DNA of 64,000 nt from Pyronema omphalodes (taxonomy: Eukaryota; Ascomycota; Pezizomycetes; Pezizales; Pyronemataceae). This document shows positions 37,127 through 49,855 of the stretch, piece after piece. A program made the translations under genes and the position numbers. The stretch is taken from the NCBI GenBank assembly GCA_024516155.1, contig JAJJXM010000009.1:434001-498000 (forward strand), in the 5' to 3' direction. Below the pieces are notes generated by a model. That model saw nothing but the letters and a program-made list of their open reading frames with translations, ran no database searches and was not told the DNA's origin. Each line of letters begins with the position of its first letter. Position 1 is the stretch's first letter.

Positions 37127-39157
37127 CGTGGCGCGCGGGTGGAAGCGGAGAATGTGGAGGTGGCGAGGAGTGGGAGGAGGTTGATAGGTTTACTGTATGT
37201 AGATGTTTCCGTGTTTCGGTGTTGTTAGGTGTCGCTGGAAGTTACGATGAGTTCGGGCGCTGGTATGAACAGGTCGCGAGGTTTACAAGATGAGTCTTTG
37301 GCAGTAGCGGCGGGTGGGCGCAAACGAAGCGAGATGCTGCGATGTGGTACCGGTGGTAATCGGTGTGTAATGTGGGGGAGTAGCGCTGGAGCTTAATTAT
37401 GTTAGGGTATGTATCAAGGATTTAGTTTCGCCGTTTGACCAGGGCGTAGCGTAAGGTTGTTTCAGAGGGACTTTTTTTGGTTCGTGAAATCCAGAATCTG
37501 CGAAAGTTTTGAAGTATGGTGAAGAGAGAGATGTTTCGAAGGTCAAGGGAAAGCGCAGGCGAACAACGGTGGAGGTGTCGTGCACCTTCCTTTGTATGCC
37601 GTGACTCGACGGCTTGACAGGAACTGGATTTTGGATGCATGATCAGCAGCACTAAAACATAGTCTGCGCCTACCCACATCTGCTTTGGTACGCTATGGAA
37701 TCCACGTGACGCTAGATCACTTTTCGGTACCTGGCCTAAAAATGCAAGAGAAAAGTTGACGAAACACACGGGATGACCCACAAAAATGTCGGGCTCACAC
37801 TGCTGAAAGTTGAGATCAGATCACTTGACACGAAACGAAGGTGCACGAGGGGTAGGCATACTCATCTCAAAGCACTCGGACTGAAAGAGATAAATCTAAA
37901 GGAAAAGTGGAGGATGGCTTTGTCAAGATATCCTCCACCGAGAAGGCCTTCTCAAAGCATTTAATCATCTTCAGCAGCCGCGCTAACCCTTCCGTGCAGA
38001 CGAGTGATCCCTGCCTATACGAGTGATTAGACATGACGACGACGCTTTGGGAGCTGGCGAGGAGATGACACACCATGACTGAAGGTGGGTTAACGCTTGC
38101 GGACATGCGAGTTTTTGTATAATCTTTTTCAATTTATTCCGCCTTGCCGCTTGCAACCGTAGGGTTACAGCGATTTTACGGAAAAGAACAGAAACACAAA
38201 CATTTCAAGATTCAGGAATATCAGTAGTCAAACAACTGACGAAGCGTTTTGGGGTGAGTAGGAGGTCTATTATTGACTGCACATGACGAAACCAGAAGAA
38301 AAGAGAGTCAGTTGAATCTGGTCACGAATAACGGAAACAGTGCACGGACAGAAACCCTTCAAAGGCTCGGCGGTCACATGCTTAAGAAACACCATCGTGC
38401 TTAGAGCAACATGCCCAGCCACGCTGCCACAAGGAAAAATTAAACTATCTCCGAGCTGTGCGAGAGCTGGCAGAGCTCTATCTCTAGCGAACCCCGCACA
38501 CCCCCAACGAAGCATAAATGAAATATAGAACGATTCAAGCTGTTTTATGCAAATCTACTGAAAAGATATTATTATTGCCAGCGGTCAAGGCACTTTGAAC
38601 GATATTATCTTCGGGTATCTCTAGCAACCTCTAGCTTCTGAGAGATAGGCCTCCGCGCGCGCCTTAACCCGCGAGTAATCGTCGAGATCGACTTTCCACC
38701 TTCTCGCGCTGTTCTCGAACGAGCTCTCAAGTGCTTCTCCTGCCACTCAGTCACACTATCACGGCAACCGAAACCTCCTCTCACACCTGTCATAGCATCA
38801 TCCACCTTTCCTCGCACCTGTCATCAACTTCTCCACCACCTCGTCTGACTTCGCCCTCCGCCTCTTCGCCTTACCACCCAAACGTTCCCTCCATCAACCG
38901 GCGTCTCTTGCGTTGTACACAATATCACACGCCGTCACCCGTATCAGCTTACCGTTTTCAGTCGACACTTTCGCAGCATCTGTCGTGTATGCTGCAGCAG
39001 CGATAACAACCAGCCTTCCACACTCGCCCGCGCAAACTTTCAGTTTCAGATTTTCTCGTCTACATTTCATCGCTACATCGTAACCAACGTTTTGTAGCAA
39101 CGACTTTCGCCATCTCGCGCGACCTAATACTACTGGCGTCTTTCTTCTTGGGTCGCC
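37127..39157. other. Intergenic region between divergent Rab and PNS1-like genes
   Basis: Two kilobases containing both promoters. No convincing gene; the C/T-rich part at 38,700-39,150 is most likely the promoter and 5' UTR of the PNS1-like gene. Confidence 0.5.
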
Positions 39158-41466
39158 ATGTTTTCAGAATGTGGGTACCCTGCTAGCAGCGTAGCCAGCT
39201 ACACACACACGACCATATTAAGCCTGCGTTACTGACGAAGCAACCTCTTCAGATGCATCGAAGTTTTTACAGCAGTCGCAATCGCGGATAGGGGGTATAC
39301 ACGCTCGAACAAGCTCCCAACCTAACGCTCCGCTATTCCATTCCGCCGCCGATTTTCTGCCAGAAGACCCTGAGCAAGAGCAGGACCGTCTTGATCTTTA
39401 CGCACTTGAACGAAGTAGGCGACACTTTGGAGCATATGCTCCGTCAAATGCGACCGGTGTAGATGAAGACGACGAAGAAGATGCAGAATACTCGGAAGAG
39501 AGCACAGAATCACTCCGGAGGAGTCGGGGGAGAAGAGGTTTTTTGAGCACGGGCCGCCACACTGGGATACGGAGCTCGTGGCGTGCCAGTCGTTCGGATA
39601 CGGCACAAGGTTCGACAGCTGGGGGTTCGGTACTAGATTCGGTACATAGTTTCGGAATGCAACAAGGAACAAGTGCGAAAGGAAAAGAAAAGATGGTGGA
39701 CGTACGGTTAGATCAGAGCGAACCTAATTTGGGGGATTCTCAGCTACCTTTCGTACGATATGATAATCAGAGAGGTTCAAGAGATTCCATGAGCGATGAC
39801 GAATTTGCGACTCATCCACCAGACGATATACTTGTGGAGATGCCGCGTGATGAATCTCCTCCGCCGTTCCAGAAATTTCACAGACCCCCGAGAGACCAAT
39901 CACCGTCATTACCTTTCGCTCACGGTTCAAAAGAAAATTCGCCATTCTTGCCGCAGGAAGCTCATCGCTCGCGTCCGGAGGCACCACAACAAGCAGCGGT
40001 AGGTCCCATGGGTACCTGACCGGACCATCGAGCTAACTTTCTTAGATACCACAACAAGTAAATAATCCGGTATTACAAGTGGAAGCCCCGCAACACGACA
40101 AAGTATGGGGTAGTCTATACATATTGTCCATGTCAATCATGTTTACAACCTCATTCATAGTATGGCTTCATACCGAGGAAATCAACATTCCAAAGAAAGA
40201 CACCATCTACAAAGCTCTTCATGGATCATATCATCTACTCGCTATCAGTACCATTGTCTCTATCGGATTTTCAATGCTATGGATGTACCTTCTTAAATCA
40301 TTCGTGAGACCAATCACGTACCTGATATTAGTTGGTGCACCTATATCTCTCGTGTCCTTCAGTATATACCCATTCGTCATGTCCTTCAAGGCGCCAGAAG
40401 GGGGAGGAAGCTACGGTGGACAAGCGGCAGTGATGCGATGGGGATCAATTGCCCCGATGATCGGAGCTTTATACTGGGTTTACTGCGCCTGGAGAAACCG
40501 ATTTTCCATGTCACGAGCAACCGGAATTATACAACTCAGCTGCCGCATAATCGGGGACAACCCAGCTCTTATCGTTCTGTCTTTCAGTACCTTGATAGGC
40601 ACCGTCGCCTTCTCGTGGATATGGCTTGCCATGTTTACTCGTGTCTTCCTAACCGGAAACTTCATCGTCGGTGGTCAATGGTGGTGGTCTCTTAACACGA
40701 AAACCATTTCTCTCGGTGTCTACTACATTATGATGTACCTCTGGACTCTTGGAATTTTCTCTGGCATCCATCGGTATGTCTTTCCCTCCTCTTATAACCT
40801 CCCCAACATGCTAACAATCACAGTGCGACCTCTGCAGCAACCGTCTCACAATGGTATTTCCACCGCCACACACTTCCCAAAACCTCGAGTCTCTCCATCG
40901 TCTCTGCCGCCCTATCCCACAGCACCGTCACTCTCTTCGGACCCATCGCCCTCCACTCCCTAATGTCTCTCCTAGTCCGGCTCCCAATCCTCATCGCCCC
41001 ACCTCGCCTTGCCTCATTACTCCACCTTTTCTGCTTTCAATTCATAACCTCTCCCATCGCCTCTCTAATCGATCCCCTAACTCTAACCTTCTCCGCCGTT
41101 CACTCGATCCCGCTTCTCTCCGCCTCCCGCGGGGTATCACAACTCCGCTGCGTTGACACCGCCGGCTTCGGGCCTCAGTCACATCCCAGGCCTGCGTATA
41201 GACTAGCTAAGATGCTCTTAACATCCGCTAGAGCTATAGCTGCCCTAGGAATGGGAATGGCAGCGTGGGTTGCGGCGGCGAGACAGGTTAATGGTGGCTC
41301 GGTTTATGGATACCTTGTGGGTCTTATGGCGGGAAGCATTGGATGGGCGGTGATTGGAGCTACAGAGGGTTGTCTAAGTAATGTAGTTGATGCGACGTTG
41401 GTTTGTGTTGCCAGTGAAGGTGATAGGGGGTTCTGTAGAGAGGCCAGAGCGGCATTTGGGGGGTAG
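39158..41466 (+). CDS. PNS1/choline-transporter-like (CTL, SLC44) membrane protein
   Basis: Four exons: 39158-39170, 39253-39998, 40046-40773 and 40824-41466 (introns 82, 47 and 50 nt). The 13-nt first exon joins as MFSE-YASKFLQQSQSR, a start shared by homologues in other filamentous ascomycetes as I recall. Product is 709 residues. Residues 1-270 are hydrophilic, with an acidic cluster (DEDDEEDAEY) and Pro/Ser-rich stretches facing the cytosol. From about residue 275 there are around ten hydrophobic helices (VWGSLYILSMSIMFTTSFIV first). The family signature around TVSQWYFHR spans the third splice junction. The human relatives carry choline or ethanolamine; the yeast PNS1 role is not established, so the substrate here is unknown. 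The C-terminus ends inside the membrane domain with FCREARAAFGG. Confidence 0.9.
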
Positions 41467-41798
41467 AAACCCCGGGCATACGAATGGAGGGGTGTGGATG
41501 GTGCTGTGGAGATGTCTTGACGATGATCACAAGGGGGGTGGGGAGGGGGGGGAGGGGGGGAGGGGGGGATGTTGTGGGTTATGTGTTTGGTATGAGAAGG
41601 AAAGGAAAGGGAATAGAAGTGTCGGATAGATTTTTCAATCATGCCCTTAGGCTGTGCTATTTTGCTACTTTGCTACCGACGGTTATGCGGGATTTTTCTA
41701 TTCCTTTTTTGATTGATGCATGTAACTTCTGGTTTCTTTCTTCTCCTTCTCCTTCTACTTGGTTTGGATTTATCTGTGCGTGTGTATGGCTGTATGTC

Positions 41799-41802
<4 letters not shown>

Positions 41803-41866
<64 letters not shown>
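41803..41866 (+). repeat. (GT)n microsatellite, about 30 copies
   Basis: Nearly pure dinucleotide array followed by (GA)n; it can adopt Z-DNA. Confidence 0.95.
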
Positions 41867-41868
<2 letters not shown>

Positions 41869-42068
41869 AGACAGAGAGAGAGAGTTTCTTTTCTTTGGTG
41901 AAAGGCGATGAAATGATAGCATAGGATATGAAACCTTGATGAATCTTGTTTCTTTTTCTTTTCGATACAATTTGTTGATATGGTTTTGAGAGTGTAGTCT
42001 TGGATGAGAGGTGGTTGTGTGTATCTTTCTATGTGCGGTGGCAGTGGCGGGAGCGTGGGGGAGGGGGT

Positions 42069-42117
42069 GTGTGTGTGTGGGGGGGGGGGGGTGAGGGGAG
42101 GGGGGGGGGGGGGGGGG
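42069..42117 (+). repeat. GT array followed by two G runs (13 and 18 G)
   Basis: G runs at 42,079-42,091 and 42,100-42,117, separated by TGAGGGGA, then GA repeats. Confidence 0.9.
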
Positions 42118-42418
42118 TAGAGAGAGAGAGAGGCAGAGGGTTTATGAATAAGTCATTCCAATCCTTGACACAACAAAAAAGTAATTCGTTAGTTAGTCTT
42201 TTCTTTACATAGATAGATTTCTCTTTTCTCTTTCCATTTTTTTCCCTGTCTTTTCCTATTTTTTTGTTTTTTTTTTTTTGTATTCTCTTCTCTTCTTTTG
42301 TTTTTGGCATATGTGTGTTTATTTTATTTATTTAAGATAAGGATATACATATATGTACCGAAAGACCTGCATGTTTCTGGGGAGAAACGTTTATCTTCCG
42401 GTGATTGAGTTGAGTTTG

Positions 42419-42478
42419 CATGCTTGATATGCTTGATATGCTTGATATGCTTGGTATGCTTGATATGCTTGATATATG
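42419..42478 (+). repeat. 10-bp tandem repeat (ATGCTTGATA)
   Basis: About six copies, one with a G for A change. Confidence 0.85.
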
Positions 42479-43100
42479 TGATGATTAGCATTGAGCAGTG
42501 TCTTTAATTTTGGTAGGATTGATTTTTGAGTATAGACGAATGGATAAATAAATAAAAGGAAATCAGGAGATATTTATGTATTTTATTGCTCTAGCTTCTT
42601 ACTATGCTCTTGCGCTTGCCCATGCGCTTGCCTATTCACTTTGACATTGGACATTGGATATTAGATATTTGACATTAGACATTGGAAATTAGATATTTGA
42701 CATTTGACATTTAAATTTGACATATACTTTCCACGAATCGACATTACAGTAGAAGGTGCTATTTGAAATGGCGCTTACATCAAGACAATATCATTTCGAT
42801 ACCCCCCCCAAAAAATATATATATATTGGAACTAGAAATCTGTATGTATCCCTATATCGTGATAGTTCTTTACGGCGTATCCTGCTCACGAGGCTGTTCC
42901 TGACTTCTCCACTGGTAAGCGCAACATATCCCATTCAACGCCCCCTCCATGGTAGCACCCTGTACCCAGTAACTCCTAAGGAACCCCGTCAACACCACCA
43001 ACATAGCTTCAACATATCTTCAACTATATCTACCTATATATACCTATATATACCTATATATATATACACCCACGCCAATTCCTCGCACCCAAAATCCGTA

Positions 43101-43224
43101 ACAGAAACCACCGCAGAAACCACCGCAGAAACCACCGCAGAAACTACCGCAGAAACTACCGCAGAAACTACCGCATCAAATCCACAACACAAACCACCGC
43201 AGAAACCACCGCAGAAACCACAGC
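43101..43224 (+). repeat. 12-bp minisatellite (GAAACCACCGCA)
   Basis: About nine copies of GAAACYACCGCA, interrupted once near 43,172-43,190. It has no spacers, so it is not a CRISPR array. Confidence 0.9.
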
Positions 43225-43401
43225 CATAAAAGTCATATCCCATCAACTCTACAACAACTCCCCGATCGACGTATCTTCTGAACCCCGCCTCAGAAAAATA
43301 TAACGTGAAAACAGAGCCCGTCTCAGTAGTGGTGGATGGGCTGTTGAAGTTCTCGGAACGACTGAGTCCGTGGTTTCTTGTGTTGCTGGTGTAATCGGGC
43401 T

Positions 43402-43444
43402 GGAGGATGGAGGATGGAGGATGGAGGATGGAGGATGGAGGATG
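43402..43444 (+). repeat. (GGATGGA)-type tandem repeat
   Basis: Six copies of the heptamer GGAGGAT/GGATGGA. Confidence 0.85.
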
Positions 43445-43585
43445 TTACCTGTTACTTGGAAACTCCTGCGGTGCCGGAGGTAATCTCAGGTGATGGGACT
43501 CTGCGGTGCTGGGGTAGGATGGAGTAAACTGTAGCGAGGTGCAGCGAGATTGAAAGTGGAAAGTGGGGGAAATTGTGATCCTAGG

Positions 43586-43588
<3 letters not shown>

Positions 43589-43617
<29 letters not shown>
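43589..43617 (+). repeat. Homopolymer run of 29 G
   Basis: Uninterrupted G run in intergenic DNA. Confidence 0.95.
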
Positions 43618-43619
<2 letters not shown>

Positions 43620-46600
43620 TGGTGGAGATGCTGAAGGTATCGAGAATGGGGAATAAGGACTGGCGGCGGGGGTGTAGGATAGTATGGGCTGTTGGAAGAG
43701 GTGCAAGGCTGAGTGGAAGGAGCGGTAATATGGCGGTAATATAGCGGGAATAAGTGGAAAGATAGGGGTACGATGGTGGTAAGATAGTGGAGGTGGAAAG
43801 GGGGGCGATGCAGGGTGATGTAGGGTGATGGAGGATGGAGGGCTTGTTGTCGGTAGGTATACAGGAATGCTACATGAAGATGGACTTACAAAATTGACCG
43901 GGGGCGTATGGTGCTGGGGAATCGTTATAGGGCTTCCATTGTGAATTGCGTCAGTTGCGGCAAGAAGCGGGACGATGGAGTGGTGGATAGAGAGGTGGAT
44001 GGGAATATCAACGACGATGGAGGAGAGAGGCATATTGCAGGCTGCTTCGACACATGAGCTTTAACCTATTTTCAGACTCCATCTGCAGTGGAAACTGCAG
44101 AAATATTAACGGCGCGGTTTGCGGGGAAGTGCGGTATTAGTTGTGATGTTTGGGGATGAGGTGGCCGCGGGGATGTGAAATTTGCTGATATGACGTGGAA
44201 GTGTGATAGGCTATGATGATGTCGGAGGAGCATGGATAACATGATACCGGCTGGAAGATGGAGTGTGAATCGTGATGTGGATTTGATGCTGGATGTGGAA
44301 ATGATACTGGTCTTGCCGTGGGTAATGGGGATGGATGGTAGAGTTGAGATGCGTCACGGGCCTGTGATGCTGGTGTTGGGTATGAGGATATGGAGGAGTG
44401 GGTTATGGGGGAGGAGTGGGTTATGGTGGAGGAGTACTGCGGGCCGGTAGCGGATAGGTATTGTGAGATACATCATATACCGTGAACTGGATGGACTACA
44501 TGAGCTGTGGGTTTGTGTAAATAGAGTAGGTGTGATTTACAACGTTAGGGGCAGGAAATTATGCTATAGCCTTCTATGGCGGGATACATAGTCCATGACT
44601 GGGATTTCACTCTGAAGCGGAAGCAAGATGCTGGTGATGTTCCATGAGAACATTGGGTGAGGAACGAAGGTTGAGAAAGCCATTGAGGTTGATGATGATG
44701 GAATCGATAGCGGAAGTCGAAATATGGAAGCTGGGAATTGCCCATGGACTATTGCTGGAAAGACCTGTAACGTGATGGAACCAGAGTTGAGCTTTGATAC
44801 ATGACAAATGATGGAGAAACTACGATAATTCCAAAGTGCTGGGAAGATGTGAAACCGCTGCGTGATTGATCGGCGACCGAGTATCAAAATAGCCGAAGAA
44901 GGGGAACAAACGAATACAAATACCTCTGTCCTTCCTGCTTCCTCGTCTTCACTACACAATCATATAAGCGCAACATCAGCCACCAGCCAAATAACCTTTA
45001 TTTTTATCACCATGCGTGAACATTTTGACTCCCAGCATTGCCACGACAGCGAGGCGAAAGTCCCGGAATCCGACACGCAGCCTTCTCCAGGCAGCGGGGG
45101 GGTCACGGCTCTCGACTCCATTCCTCACGAGGGAATTTTACTTATGGGGATCCTTCCAATGTTCCCCGCTTGTCTTTCGTTCGGACATGAAGACCCTCAA
45201 CCAAATCCCTTTTGTCTTTCTTTTTTATCTGTTTTTTTTTTTCTTTTTTTTGTGCAGAAATTTCAATATTGAATATCATTCTACTAGGAAAAGAAATTCG
45301 TGCAACTGACTCTCCTCGAGCAAGGATCTGCGTACAAATGACTTTGTACATCCTCCTGTATCGATGACAAAGTTCGTTCATATCACCATGCTCGATCATT
45401 GTTGTTTTATCAGCAGCCAATGACTCCCGGTAACTTCTTTGTTTGTCTGCAGACAGTCCAAGGTCGCTCATCATTCCACTCGGAATCCCACTTCGTTACA
45501 ATCAAAACCCTATACACAGGGAACCAAAGGAATATCTTTCATAAAAAACTAATCAAATCTGTACCTCATGAACATAGGGGATTTGACGAGTATGCTCGTG
45601 ATGATCAGTAAGTTCTTGTACATCCCTTCCCTTGATTCATCAACTAATTCATGGTCTCACAGCTGTTGATGCCCCATAAAAACCATACGTGGCAACAGAT
45701 GAAACGTGCCCTTTTGGATAAGTAAGTCAAACCAGTCCCTCATTTATGGTTTCTTGTTTCGTCATCTAACATATCCACACTAGGATGTGAACTGGCGGGT
45801 GATGACGATTCCACCTATGCTGTTCCAGCTGCACCCATAGGAGCCTTCGTTTGAGAACTCCTGATATACAATGGATGCACATATCCATCATCACCCTGTT
45901 GACATTGCTTTTGCAGATGAATCTATCTCTTTAGCTCTACCATGCATGAGTTTCAAGGTGTCTAGAATTGCACATGATGATGTACACATCATCATTGCAA
46001 TGTGCTGCGAAGGTCAACAACATGCCAAATTACATCGAACTGAATCCAAGCACTGAGGTGGCGGGCCTGCACACTTGAGTGGACAATTCCCGATTTTCCA
46101 ATATCCGACTTCATGCACAGGCATAAGGGATCACTGAGTTCCTCTGGACACAAACTAGCCGCATAATGCTTCAGGTAATCAAATTTCATTTCTCAGACAT
46201 CCTTGCCTCTGCACTGTGCTAACATTTTTCAGTCGTCAACAGTGCTGCAAAGCTACATGGTACACCAGTATGCCATAGTTAACTCTCACTTCCTCACGAG
46301 ATATTCATCTAGTGCAGATTGTGCTCTCTATCAACATCCACTATGGACGGTCCCACATGCTGCTTCAGGATGTTCAATGATACTAGTGGTTCCCTCTGAA
46401 TCCAGTAGCCGTCTCTTCCCATTGTTTGCATCATGTTTTATCAACACTGATGTTCTGTATCTTTTGGCCTCGGCTTCAGAATGATGCTAGTTACTTTTGA
46501 CACCTAGTTGATCAGACAGTGAAGTCTTGACTAGGTTCCTTCGAGCGTTGTCTGGCTTTTCAAGAGTGGGATTTATGGAAACCCCTAATGCCTGCAGAAA

Positions 46601-47024
46601 TCACGTCGACATTTATACGCATCAATCCTTCACCACCATACAAATGCAGTGACTGCTGCCCCCTGGTGTCTTTGAATAAGCCATCTCACATGGTGTGTAT
46701 TACTATTGCGAGCCATCACGGACTGAGTCATGCACCATTCGGTCAGGGCACCAATGTGTGGTGCATGCAGACTACCATTGAGGATGCCCACCGCTTGTTC
46801 TTTTTCTGGACAGGAATTTCTCTCCAGCTGTCATGGTTCTGCTGGTCTACCAGGATGAGCAGCTCTTCTGCTACCCTGCGCCATACATACAAGAATGATT
46901 GTACATCTGACATCAGTGGTGAGAATCCGTGTCTCATGAATCTATCCGCCTCCGGAAGGACTTCACAAAAGTCATCACCATTCCAGGAGATCTGTGTGGC
47001 CGAAGCCCATGGATGTTATTTTCC

Positions 47025-47458
47025 ACTGATGATGTGAATGCAACTCTGCCTGTTCTTGTGTTCTTCCGGTGTGAAATGTACTTCACCCTCTTGGCACATG
47101 TTTTCACTGAGCATGTCAACATGTACCATAGTTGCAACTACAGCCATTCTTCAGTTGTTCGGTGTTCGGTTATTGGACCCTCCAATGTGCAGGCATATCT
47201 AAACCTGCAAAGAACAGTATCCCTTTCTCTGCATCCTTATCATTCATTCTCCTGTGGAGTTTGCCATGTTCTCGAAATGTTATACATGTTATCTAGTCTA
47301 TCCTCACACAACATAGGGTGTGACATTTCAGCCTAAGCCTATTGGCCTGATTAACCATACATTATATCAATGCAACCATGCATGTTTTTCTTTCCTTCCA
47401 GTGTGAAATCCAATTCACCCTCTGGGTACATGATTTCAATGACAATGTCAACATGCGT
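47025..47458. repeat. Diverged duplication, ~90-bp copies 332 bp apart
   Basis: The segment with GTGAAATGTACTTCACCCTC (from 47,071) is repeated as GTGAAATCCAATTCACCCTC (from 47,403); similarity extends ~40 bases to the left and ~45 to the right, ending in GTCAACATG in both copies. On the minus strand both copies give a similar peptide (TCAKRVKYISH and SCTQRVNWISH). Confidence 0.7.
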
Positions 47459-48969
47459 CCTTGACTGTGGCCACTGCAGTTTCTTTGTGGCCCTGTTTCT
47501 GGGTTCCCAACTCTTAAAGCAGGAGGAATTGCGCAGGCAACAACAGAGCCATATCCCTTGTCAGCATAACAAGATTGGTTGCAAAGATCAGAGTCGAAGA
47601 GAAGTATTGTCGGAGTGCAAAATGGAAAGGACAATTCTGGCGGGCCTTAGTTAGTGCGTTTCCATTGGCTCATTGGTTTCTTCTGAGTCATCGCTCAATG
47701 AAGAAGATCATGCAACTCAAAGGCCTTCCGATCTCAACTTAGACCAATGTTACCCTGCTAGTGTTCACTAGTTGTGTTCCTTGTTCCTATCTAATTTGTC
47801 TGGAGAGCTAGTACTTGATTGAAGGGATTTCTTCCTACACTTTGTTGGGTTTTCCATTTGAGTGTTCTCATTGCTATTCCTTATGTTACTGGCTTTTCAT
47901 TGCTCCGGTTCCTTTAATATTGATCTGTCTGGTCATTCCCTTATGTTAAGTTTCACTAAGTAGTGATGGGGGATCAGGGTGTTGCCAGGACTTCCTACAT
48001 AAAGTACTATGGGCGTGTCACCAAAATTATCTGATACTAGAATTTTTGTATGTTACAATCATGTTTTGCATAATTTCGATATCACAAGAAAACCAGCTTC
48101 CCCTCATAGGAGCGGATCTAACTTTTCCCGGTGATTCTGCCCCTAGCTACCTCCTCTCCTCACTTGTCTGTGTATTTGTCAGCCATAACATAGTCATTCC
48201 CGAATCACTTCCTTATTCCAGGAAAACATTCTCTTTTTCGGCTGCAGTCATATAGTTGCCTTATTGGCTTTGCTATGCACCAGTGATATCCTCGATGCTT
48301 CTATACTGAAGAAAACTGTGGGGGCTTTGCCTATGTCAAATATTCCTTAAGTGAGTCAGATATCTTTTATCACATTGGCTTGCTACGAGATGTCAAGGAT
48401 TTCCATCGAGTTCTTCTTTCCTTTGTTCTTGCCTTGCCACTGTGGTATTTTTACTGTTTTTGTTGACGCTCAAAGTCGATGGTGATTATTGCCCTGTTAG
48501 AATCGCTGCTTTCTCCCGCCTGTCCAATCCATAAGTATACGCACAAATGCCTCTCTCCCTCCTTCTTGGGTGATTCTTCTCGCTGTTCTCTCCTAGAATG
48601 ATGTTCATCTCTGAAGAATTTTAATCTCCAGTTCTGTGTAATACCTTTGAATGCTAAAGACCAGCGAACCCGTGTATGATGTTCAGTGGTGATCTTGCAT
48701 TACTAACAAAAACTAAGCACCAGAAGCACATCCGATGCATCTTAGCAACCTTGGCAATGACACCAGGTCCCGTAGATCGTGCTGTAGCTAATACACCTTC
48801 CAACGCGGTGAGGGGGATGGGGGGGACTGAGCGGTGGTTAAAAACCTGCCTTTGAGGCCGATTGGCGGCATTCCGAATGCTTCAGATACTTACAGATATT
48901 GCGATTCTGCTTGAGAAAGTAGCAGGGCGTTTGGACTGCAGTCACCATCTGAAAATCATGATAATTTCA

Positions 48970-49375
48970 CTGTCTATTTGGAATTTTGTCATCACTTCTT
49001 GATGTGACCGCAGTATCACAACTATCAATGCTGACAAGGGAAAACAGAGGGGGTAGGGTAAGTGTCCACCATCCCGGTCAAAGCAACATAGTTGCTCCAT
49101 GCTTCCTTTGGTCCATAGTGATACTGAAAAACACAGGCAGACGGAACAGACGAGGAAGAGAAGAATAAGGTAAGTGCCCTATGCATAGCAAGATACTTGC
49201 ACCGGTGATTCCTTGGGTCGATAGTGATAGTGACAAGGGAAAGCATACGGCAAAAGCCACAGACTATTACGGTGAGTTTCTCACTCATAGCATCGCGCTT
49301 GCCCCGGTATTCCCTTTCAACAACAGTATAACTAACAACTCAAGATCAAGGGCCATCAATAACCGAGGGAAATGA
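48970..49375 (+). repeat. Tandem modules of ~102-112 bp, three to four diverged copies
   Basis: Each module contains a CTTGCACCGGTGATTCC-like core, a GATAGTGATA(G/C)TGA stretch and an A/G-rich end, followed by a donor-like GTAAGTG or GTGAGT at 49,058, 49,170 and 49,272. Two modules translate in one frame as KILAPVIPWVDSDSDKGK and IALAPVFPFNNSITNNSR. I do not recognise the unit. Confidence 0.6.
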
Positions 49376-49855
49376 TAGAATGTTGTCATAGTTAGAGATT
49401 CAGATATTTTTTGATAAGCACTATTCCTACTCATATCTCAAAAAACTATATCCAGCTTGGTCTGGAGAGTCGTTACTAACTCACATGACTTAGCGGATCT
49501 ATTTCTGCCGCACTTTCATCTAATATTCGAGGCTGGGAATGCCGCAGGTGATCAATAGAGAGGGGCTCTTGTGGGAAACCTTCTCTGAGGGTTTGTATTT
49601 TTCTTATTGTTTCTTTTGTGCTACAACAAATGTACGTATATTTAATGCATCAATTTTGAAATCATATGAAGCATATTCATATCTTCCGATATCTCTTGAG
49701 GAAATTTCTTGAATGTGTATCCAACGTTCTTTTGATATTCCCCTGGTAAATATTGAGAATATCTACACACAGTGACTCAGTTAGAGATATGAAGTTTGAG
49801 GTTCCTTACATCGGTTGTAATTATACTGATTAGGAACTTACCACTGGTGCATACT

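Noticed and set aside
43101..43224. Regular 12-bp repeats, CRISPR-like at first sight
   Set aside because: Units are directly adjacent with no unique spacers, in a eukaryotic genome.
44862..45272. 136-codon plus-strand frame including an ATG at 45,012
   Set aside because: The stretch after 45,012 has a fair start context but soon runs into a T-tract giving poly-Phe; no family and no clear introns.
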